Position numbers and translations under genes: made by a program. Positions 57,810 to 64,000 of a stretch of DNA of 64,000 nucleotides are shown in pieces. The first letter of the stretch is position 1. Each line of letters opens with the position of its first letter. Source of the stretch: Areca catechu. Its lineage: Eukaryota > Streptophyta > Magnoliopsida > Arecales > Arecaceae. The stretch spans positions 144,397,980 through 144,461,979 of the forward strand of contig CM038050.1 in assembly GCA_021397845.1 (NCBI GenBank), given 5' to 3'. The notes below the pieces were generated by a model. That model was not told the DNA's origin, made no database searches, and saw only the letters and a list, made by a program, of their open reading frames with translations.

Positions 57810-60131
57810 TGAAAGGAATATGCCCTATAAGCCAATTGAAATTGTTTTCTAATGGGATATTCTTATATCTTCCAGACCAATGTATTGACAATTTTATCAA
57901 TAAAGGCATTATTTTATCATTCGCTGTGTCTTAATTATAAATTAGGAAATGAAAAACCCCATAGATTAAGTCTATGGTTCTAGGGTTATAATGTGATCAT
58001 ACTAGTGAGACCTAAAACCTTGAAACCTTAATCTAAAATATTCCTGGTCGGTGGAATTTTGAGTAGGGGATCAATGTTTCCGGAAAGACCAGCACATTCT
58101 ATGTATGTTTGGGTCACTGATCTCACTGTCATAGGTGTAGGACACTAATACTAGAATGTGGGTGCTTATTAGGTAATAAGTTCACTGAATGGATCCAACT
58201 TGAGAATCTCTAATGGAGCCTTTTCTGCTTGTCAATAGAATATTCTCATGGTAGAAAGTTATACATATAATCCTTTGACCTGAGATTACCATGGAACCTT
58301 GTATCCATGAAACCATGTTTTGGTTCATACTCATTCATGACTAAGTCAGGTAAGGGATGTTCTGGATATGGTGGGTTGAATATGAAGGTTGTGAGTAGAT
58401 CAATATGGAAACGATCACTCCTAGTAAGAGGAGATTGCATCATACTTGTCTTTGATCAAAGCATAATGAATATTAGAAATGGTTTCTAATATTGCATTAA
58501 ATCTGAATCATCATTATCAAATTGAAACAAATATGAATATGATATTGAATTTGACATAATTCCATATTCAGAGTCATATTCAGGATGTTTGGTGATCGCA
58601 GGATTAAATTGTATAGTAGCTTTCCACTGAAGGGTATTTTTGGTATGTCCACCAAAAAATCCATATCTTCCGGGTAGGCATGAAATGTTGCTAGACATCA
58701 ATCATGTCTTGTAGGTTGATCAAATTAAATAGTTTTAATTAAATCATGAATTAGAATGAGTTCTAATTTTCAATCGGGATAGCTCGATTTGACCTAAATC
58801 GGTTAGAAAGAGTTCTAATCAGGTTAGGTCAACTTGCACTCGAACCTATTGCTGGCTAGATATGGAACCTAATGGGTCACACATAAAAGAGGATTGATCA
58901 AGGATTTAATTTGGATTAAATCATGTTTGCAGGACTAACACACTAGCATGTGTTGCAAACCCTAGCTCGAAATCAAATAGGATTTGAGTTTATGGTTCCG
59001 AATTGGCCTTAATTGGGTTCTAATTGAGCCCAATTGAAGACTAATTAAGTAAATTAGGTTTTAGGCTAATCCATGGCTAATCCAATTGGCTAAGCAAACA
59101 CCCAAATCAGCCCCTCCACCCCCCATTTTATTTTATGCGCCAAATGAGAAGAGTCCATGCGTGCATGGACTCTTCACATCTTAGCGCAAAAAACTCCATG
59201 AAGAGTTTTGGGGAGGCCTCCTTTCTCAAATTAGCACCCCTTTTGTTGATCATTGGATGGCCATCAAATGGTGGGAATTTAATCTGGATTTTAAGAAAGG
59301 CGTGGTTGCTTCCCTGATGCATGAAACGATGTCTCTTCGGAGATTTAAGTTCGCCACTTCTTCCTTTTAAATTCATCATGACTTTTCCTTTAAGAAAAGC
59401 CATGAGATTAAATCTGGAAGGCCATGAGAAATTAAGAAAGGGCATGAGAAGAGTTTTGCAGAGGGATGTGATCTTTGGATTAACATCTATACGTAAACTA
59501 TTTAAGGAGTGGTATTACGGGTGTTTTGTTTACTGTTTTTCATCCTCTCCTGAATATTGTTTCCCTCTTTTCATGTTTAAGAAGAGTTTCCTTTACAGAG
59601 TTAAAACTCTGTCAAAACTCTAATCTATAACAAGAGTAAGAGTGAAACTCTTGAAAGGCAAAGGAAAGAAATAGAAAATTTTTCCTTCTCTCTTGTTTAA
59701 AGATAATAGTTATCTTAATAGTTTTTCTTTAAGACACAATTTATTCATCTAGGACATTCTTCTTTCTTCAAGAAAGTAGTGTTCTTTTGAATAAGTGTTT
59801 AAGGGAAGACAAGGACAAGGCTAGGAAGAAGGAAGTGCAAAGGAAGAGGGACCATTTCCTAGAAGAGTTAGTGTCTTGATTGCTTCTCTTGTGGATCACC
59901 GTTGGAGGGTGGACGTTTGGACACCTGATGGAGTGATCAAGTTTGTTTCAAGAAATCTGTCACCAAATTTGGATTTAGCGATCAAAGGTTGGTACTTTAA
60001 TTTAATGTGTTATTTAATTGCATGTTTGTATGATTTTGTCTATAATATGGCGGTCTTGTTTTTAGGGTTCGGTAAGGATTTCATAATAATTTTTGAAATG
60101 CATGCTTCCACCCTTGTTACTGAACCCTACA
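57810..60131 (+). repeat. 3' LTR of Copia-D
   Basis: 2322 bp, same start and end as 50539-52887, with small length differences, one being a deletion near 58445. The palindrome is at 59148-59175. Confidence 0.96.
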
Positions 60132-60480
60132 CTTCCTTGGTCAAGTACTTTGATATGGTACGGGAGCTGGTGTCACAACTTAAATTTTTCGATATTCTTC
60201 ATATACCCCGGCAACAGAACTCCCGGCGGATGCCTTGTCGTGGCTAGCCACCGCCGCGGTCGATACCTCCGACTGGACCTTTGTAGAACATCTATAGCAC
60301 CCGAGATTGCTGAAGAGTCGATGGAGATCCAGCAGGTTGAGCAAGAAGCCTCGTGGATGGACTCGATCCGTGCATTCCTGACACAAGGGACCCTTCCGGA
60401 TGACTCGGCGGAAGCCAGGAGGTCCGCTCAATGGTCTCTAAATACATCATTATTGATAGGACCCTCTATAAGCGTTCATT
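60132..60480 (+). pseudogene. Tat second RNase H, second half, and linker
   Basis: Resumes LVKYFDMVRELVSQLKFFDI and LHIPRQQNSR, the end of the second RNase H (in relatives the block runs on into ADALS); a frameshift follows at about 60228. The linker (60250-60480) has conserved-looking EASWMDSIRAFLTQGTLPDD in one frame. Confidence 0.88.
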
Positions 60481-61590
60481 CTCATAACCATTGTTGAAAT
60501 GCTTGGAGCCGGTCGATGCAGATTACACGCTCTGGGAGGTGTACGAAGGCATCTGTGGCGATCATCTTCGAGGGAGATCCCTAGCTTACAAAATCATCTA
60601 GCAGGGGTACTATTGGCCTACAATTCAGAAGGACACCTTGGACTTCGTACGAAAATGCAATACGTGCCAGAAGTAGTCCAGCGTCCAAAGAAGGCCCGCC
60701 AGCCTGCTGGTCACACTCACGGCATCTCGGCCATTTGCACAGTGGGGCATGGACATCCTGGGACCTTTCCCCCCAGCCTCCGGTCAGCGAAAGTTCCTCC
60801 TCATAGCCATTGATTACTTCACTAAGTGAGTCTAGACAGAAGCATTGGCGCAGATAACGGAGGCCAAAGTGGAGAACTTCATCCAGAACTATATTATCTT
60901 CCGGTTCGGCATCCCGAGGATGATCATCATCGACAATGGAAGACAGTTTGACAACCCTTTGTTCCGGGATTTCTATCAACAATACCATATCACCCATCGA
61001 CTTACTTCGATCGCCCATCCTCAGTCCAATGGAGAGGCTGAGGTTACTAATAGTACTATCCTGCATGGGTTAATGACCCGGCAAAATGAAGCCAAGGGCC
61101 TCTGGGCAGAAGAACTTCATTCAGTGCTTTGGGTGTATCGGACAACCGCACGAACGGTGACGCGGGAAACCCTGTTCAACCTAACCTTTGGGAGTGAGGA
61201 TGTCATCCCTATGGAAGTCTCTCTACAGTCCCTGTGGATTGACTGGTTCGTTGAGCCGGCCAACTCAGAGCAATGGAGGGCTGACCTAGATCTACTGGAT
61301 GAGACCCGACTCCGAGCGAGTATGAAGATGGCGACCTAACATCAAAAGATGGCCAAATATTACAATTCGCGGGTTAAGATGCGGACTTTCCAAGTTGGAG
61401 ATCTGGTCCTGCGGAAGGCGGAGATTTCAAGGCCAACCGAACAGGGGAAGCTTTCCCCCAATTGGGAAGTCCCCTATCGGGTTACTGAGGTAATTTGAGC
61501 TGGAATCTACCGACTCGCACACTTGGACGGACGGCAGATAGCATGCCCGTGGAATGTAGACAACCTTCGCAAGTACTATCAATAAAGTCT
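60481..61590 (+). pseudogene. Tat integrase, D,D35E intact
   Basis: GYYWPTIQKDTLDFVRKCNT and CQK (zinc-binding region, 60605-60675), GMDILGPFPPASGQRKFLLI with the first Asp at 60752-60754, stops near 60825, then IIIDNGRQFDN (Asp 60932-60934) and SNGEAEVTN (Glu 61040-61042), with 35 residues between. C-terminal blocks: RTTARTVTRETLFNLTFGSE, KMAKYYNSRVKMRTFQVGDL and WNVDNLRKYYQ, ending in a stop at 61582. It is the last sense-strand domain of the Tat element. Confidence 0.92.
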
Positions 61591-61613
61591 ACAACTTCTC
61601 CAACTTCTTCCAG

Positions 61614-62045
61614 TTCACTCCGAAAGTCCGACTCCAGTTGGCAGAGACTCTAGGGCAGAATGTCCGACTCTGGTCTGCAGAGGCTCTAGGGTAGCCCACT
61701 CCGAAAGTCCGACTTCGGTCGGCAAAGTCTCTAGAGCAGCCCACTCCGAAAGTCTGACTCCAGTTGGTAGAGGCTCTAGGGAAGCCCACTCCGAATGTCT
61801 GACTCCGGTCAGCAGAGGCTCAAGGATAGCTCACTCCGAAAGTCCGACTCCGGTCGGTAAAGGCTCTAGGGCAGCCCACTCCGAAAGTCCCACTCCGAAA
61901 GTCTAACTCCAGTTAGCAGAGGCTCTAGGGCAGCTCACTTTGAAAGTCCAACTCTGGTCGGCAGAGGCTTTAGGGCAGCCCATTCTGAAAGTCCAACTCC
62001 GGTCGGCAGAGGCACTAGGGCATCCCACTCCGAAAGTTCGACCTT
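61614..62045 (+). repeat. 45-bp tandem repeat downstream of Tat pol
   Basis: About nine units of roughly 45 bp, each with CACTCCGAAAGTC, CGACTCC, GTCGGCAGAGG and CTCTAGGGCAG in this order, with substitutions and one short partial unit near 61890. It starts about 30 bp after the pol stop. Short reading frames on either strand here only reflect the repeat. Confidence 0.93.
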
Positions 62046-62444
62046 GCCCAGCAGTCATCCCAAAACAACCCCCATGGGACCGTGGGAAAGACATGCCATA
62101 ACATGGGCTGACTCATGGATGGAGGTCAGAAGCAGGCATTCAAACGCCTGACTCGAATTAAACTATCATTCTCAACTACCCTATCGACTTCTGGCCCGGG
62201 TGGGCCGACCCGGGTTACTTAGGAAAATCTAGGAAGAAAAATACCTGTTTCATTCCCGTTGGCCTTTACAAAGGAGCTCGTGACCCTGCGATACCGTGGA
62301 GCAGGCCGTGGGTACTTAGAAGAATTTTAGAAAAAAGATACATTGATTTACGCCCACGTACATTGGAAATGGTCAAAATGTCTTCTCATTCATTTCAAAG
62401 GAAGGTTCTTACAAGAGAAGGTGAGTCGAACCTTTACAAACTCC
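62046..62444. other. Spacer between the repeat and the antisense frame
   Basis: 400 bp with no frame, repeat or promoter I can support. It would be the 3' untranslated part of both the sense and antisense transcripts. Confidence 0.5.
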
Positions 62445-63639
62445 TTAGGTTCGACCAACGTAAGACATGTCAGGGGCCACAACCACGGCCCCATCGGCTA
62501 TAACTAGGGGATATGCTGGAACCACAGCAGCTAAAGATTCCACTAGGGAGGCCACCACTTTTGTGTCGGCTGGTGTTGGGGTTTCGGCCCTAGTCGCTCC
62601 TGCCTTACCTTTCACTGGAGCCTCTGCCTGGGGTTCCTCTCCCTCGGTCAGGTCCTGCAACTCGGTGCCCGACAAGTCTAGCCCCGGGAAGAGTGTGGTC
62701 ACCTTCTTCAGGCAGTCATCGTAGCCTTCCCTGTAGAAGTTCGACGCCGCCTCCTCCACGTCCTCAGTGAAGCTATCGGAGGCTTTATACTCCACCACAG
62801 CTCCCTGGACCTGCCTCGTGGCCAGTTCTTTGGATTCCTCGAGCTGGGTCACCAACCGTGCCACCGCCGCCAGTTCGGCCTGGGCCCTCTGGTCAGCTTC
62901 TATGGACCGCTTCTCTTCCTCTCCCAGCCGACGGGCGAGAGAGTCAATCTTCACCTTCCACTTCTTCAATCTAGCCTCACGGTCGGCTAGGCAGCTCTCG
63001 GCCTCTTTCAGAGCCGCTTTCGTCGACTCTGTCTCCGCTTGGGCTACCACTAGGTTTTCTTCAAAAGATTTTAGAGATGCCATGGCAGCCTCCTGGACCA
63101 TCTCCAGTTCCTGGATTCTCTTCGTAGAAGTCTTAGCTGCATGCACCACCCAGTAGATGCAGTCATCCATGAGGAAAATGTCATGGAGGAGCTGCAAATA
63201 TACGACCAGATTAGTACTATGCCTGAAGAAAGAAAGTTAAAGGAGTAAAAAGACAAGTTAAAGTCCTTACCATCATGAAGTCGCAGTAAGACTCCATGGT
63301 TATGTCGATTAGATTCCTCTAGATTGACAACTCCTAGTCGACGTCTGTTATAGCCCCCCTCAGCAGAATCCGTGCTCTCTTGGGGTGGTCAAGTGCACGC
63401 CAGTGCTGGAATTCTTCTTGTCGGACCTCCTTGTCCGACTGCTTAGTCTCGCTATCGATCGCCCCTTCTACAGCCATCCCCTTGCCCTTGTCAATCAGGG
63501 GGACTACCTCCTCCGGATTGATGGGTGTATGGGTTGGCGCCGTAGCTGCGTCGGACATCCCCGGCCGCTCCTACTTTGGCTAGATGGTTAGCCCCCCCGG
63601 TGGAGCCAGTGCCCTCGTCGCCTTCATGGCCATGCGCTC
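62445..63639 (-). pseudogene. Antisense spliced ORF of the Tat element
   Basis: Read on the minus strand. Exon 1 includes a Met at 63558 (MSDAATAPTHTPINPEEVVP), HWRALDHPKRARILLRG, stops at 63334-63336 and near 63320, and SYCDFMM to 63271. The intron is 63270-63192 (79 bp, GTAAG to TTTGCAG). Exon 2, 63191-62445, reads LLHDIFLMDDCIYWVVHAAK and a long coiled coil rich in E, A, K and L (about residues 25-125), then EAASNFYREGYDDCLKKVTT and LFPGLDLSG. The YDDCLKKV/PGLDL tail is typical of the antisense frame in Tat elements. Its biochemical role is unknown. Exon 1 may extend upstream, but a gypsy LTR cuts it at 63640. Two in-frame stops in exon 1 mean this copy is decayed; exon 2 is fully open. 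Confidence 0.8.
63192..63270 (-). other. Predicted 79-bp intron, phase 0
   Basis: On the minus strand the donor ATG|GTAAGG at 63270 and acceptor TTTGCAG| at 63192 flank an A/T-rich stretch with stops. Joining the exons keeps frame exactly (FMM followed by LLHDIF). Confidence 0.8.
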
Positions 63640-64000
63640 TGGTGCAGGCACCAGACTCAGAAGAAGACTTCAGAGCTCCATCTGGATCTCTGATTGACCT
63701 TGCCCGAAGAATTAGGGTTTTCTGGTTTGTAATAAGGGTTGACTTGATTAACTCAATTTTAGCTTGAGTCTGTATTCCCTGAAGTTTATTTTGTTGAGTC
63801 ATGTTGACTCAGTAGTGGTCTAGGACTTCAACCTGGGGTGTCACATTTTCTCCCAAGGCCAAGCAAGTGGGCGCCACACTCCCAGCCACACGCCTGAGTC
63901 CAGGGGGTGCCACATCTCTATCCAGTAGGCTTTGGTCCCCACACCACAAGATAGCAGGTCCCTCCTCTCATGCGCCACTTAAGGAGAAGACAATCTGGGA
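63640..64000 (+). repeat. Gypsy LTR, 5' part, cut by window edge
   Basis: Starts TGGTGCAGGCACCAGACTCA, matching the LTR starts at 20151 and 45185. It interrupts the upstream end of the Tat antisense frame. CGCTC (63635-63639) is the predicted target duplication. Only U3 sequence is in view. Confidence 0.75.

Larger units (their letters stand above)
50539..60131 (+). mobile_element. Copia-D: complete Ty1/copia retrotransposon
   Basis: 9593 bp: 5' LTR 50539-52887, leader, gag and pol, polypurine tract, 3' LTR 57810-60131. CTTCC occurs at 50534-50538 and 60132-60136, a perfect target duplication. It is related to Copia-1 throughout the coding part and the leader, but the LTR sequence forms a distinct subfamily (TGAAAGGAATATGCCC against TGAAAGGATTATGCCC). 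Insertion splits the Tat second RNase H. Confidence 0.97.
45940..63639 (+). mobile_element. Tat-lineage Ty3/gypsy element with nested Copia-D
   Basis: GC-rich element: LTR about 45940-46584, gag, protease, reverse transcriptase, RNase H, a second RNase H, integrase, a 45-bp tandem repeat and an antisense reading frame, in the order known for Tat elements such as RIRE2 and Grande. Copia-D (50539-60131) splits the second RNase H. The 3' LTR is not in the window because another gypsy LTR enters at 63640. The protein frames carry stops and frameshifts. Confidence 0.88.

Noticed and set aside
61614..62045. Repeat array considered as CRISPR
   Set aside because: Units are contiguous without unique spacers and lie in a plant retroelement.
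62767..63156. 129-residue plus-strand open frame in the Tat 3' region
   Set aside because: Serine- and alanine-rich shadow of the antisense coiled-coil frame; the minus-strand reading has the intron and the family motifs.

Overview
This window is a block of plant intergenic DNA built almost entirely from LTR retrotransposons inserted into one another. I found no host protein gene, no tRNA or rRNA gene and no CRISPR array. The evidence for a flowering plant is the mix of families: Ty1/copia elements with primer-binding sites of the initiator-Met type, Ty3/gypsy chromovirus-like elements, a Tat-lineage gypsy with a second RNase H and an antisense spliced reading frame, and SIRE/Maximus-like LTRs. 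The long 2.0-2.5 kb copia LTRs and deep nesting fit a large plant genome, possibly a monocot, but I cannot name the species.

Layout, left to right. A minus-strand Ty3/gypsy element (gag 1-973, leader, 5' LTR 12130-13682) runs off the left edge and is split by a complete minus-strand copia element, Copia-1 (1099-11153, target duplication CTTAG). From 13733 to 17157 there is a truncated LTR, an array in which the LTR tail, primer-binding site and leader are tandemly repeated, and the 3' LTR of a minus-strand chromovirus whose pol fills 17158-20150. That pol is cut at 20151 by a plus-strand gypsy element (5' LTR, leader, start of gag). This is cut at 23517 by Copia-A (plus). Copia-A is cut in its reverse transcriptase by Copia-B (30747-41615, Tork/Tnt1-like). 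Copia-B carries a gypsy LTR inside its 5' LTR, which itself holds a solo LTR of the Copia-1 family (31775-34230, target duplication GGTAG), and a solo SIRE-like LTR in its 3' LTR (39656-41224, target duplication GGTGC). The 3' LTR of Copia-A is cut at 43441 by a minus-strand SIRE-like element. That is cut at 45185 by a gypsy LTR, which is cut by a GC-rich Tat gypsy (about 45940-63639). The Tat element is split by a complete Copia-D (50539-60131, target duplication CTTCC) and cut at 63640 by another gypsy LTR that runs off the right edge.

Every protein domain seen (gag, protease, integrase, reverse transcriptase, RNase H, chromodomain) belongs to a retroelement and is broken by stops and frameshifts, although several catalytic cores survive. 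The order of events can be read from the interruptions, and because most hosts never resume before 64000, their missing halves should lie just to the right in reverse order.

The most interesting structure is in the leaders of Copia-D and Copia-1. Four consecutive stem-loops carry a shared loop sequence while their stems differ in sequence but stay complementary, with at least one compensatory change between the two elements. The second is the antisense reading frame of the Tat element, which has a clear 79-bp GT-AG intron that joins coding exons in phase.
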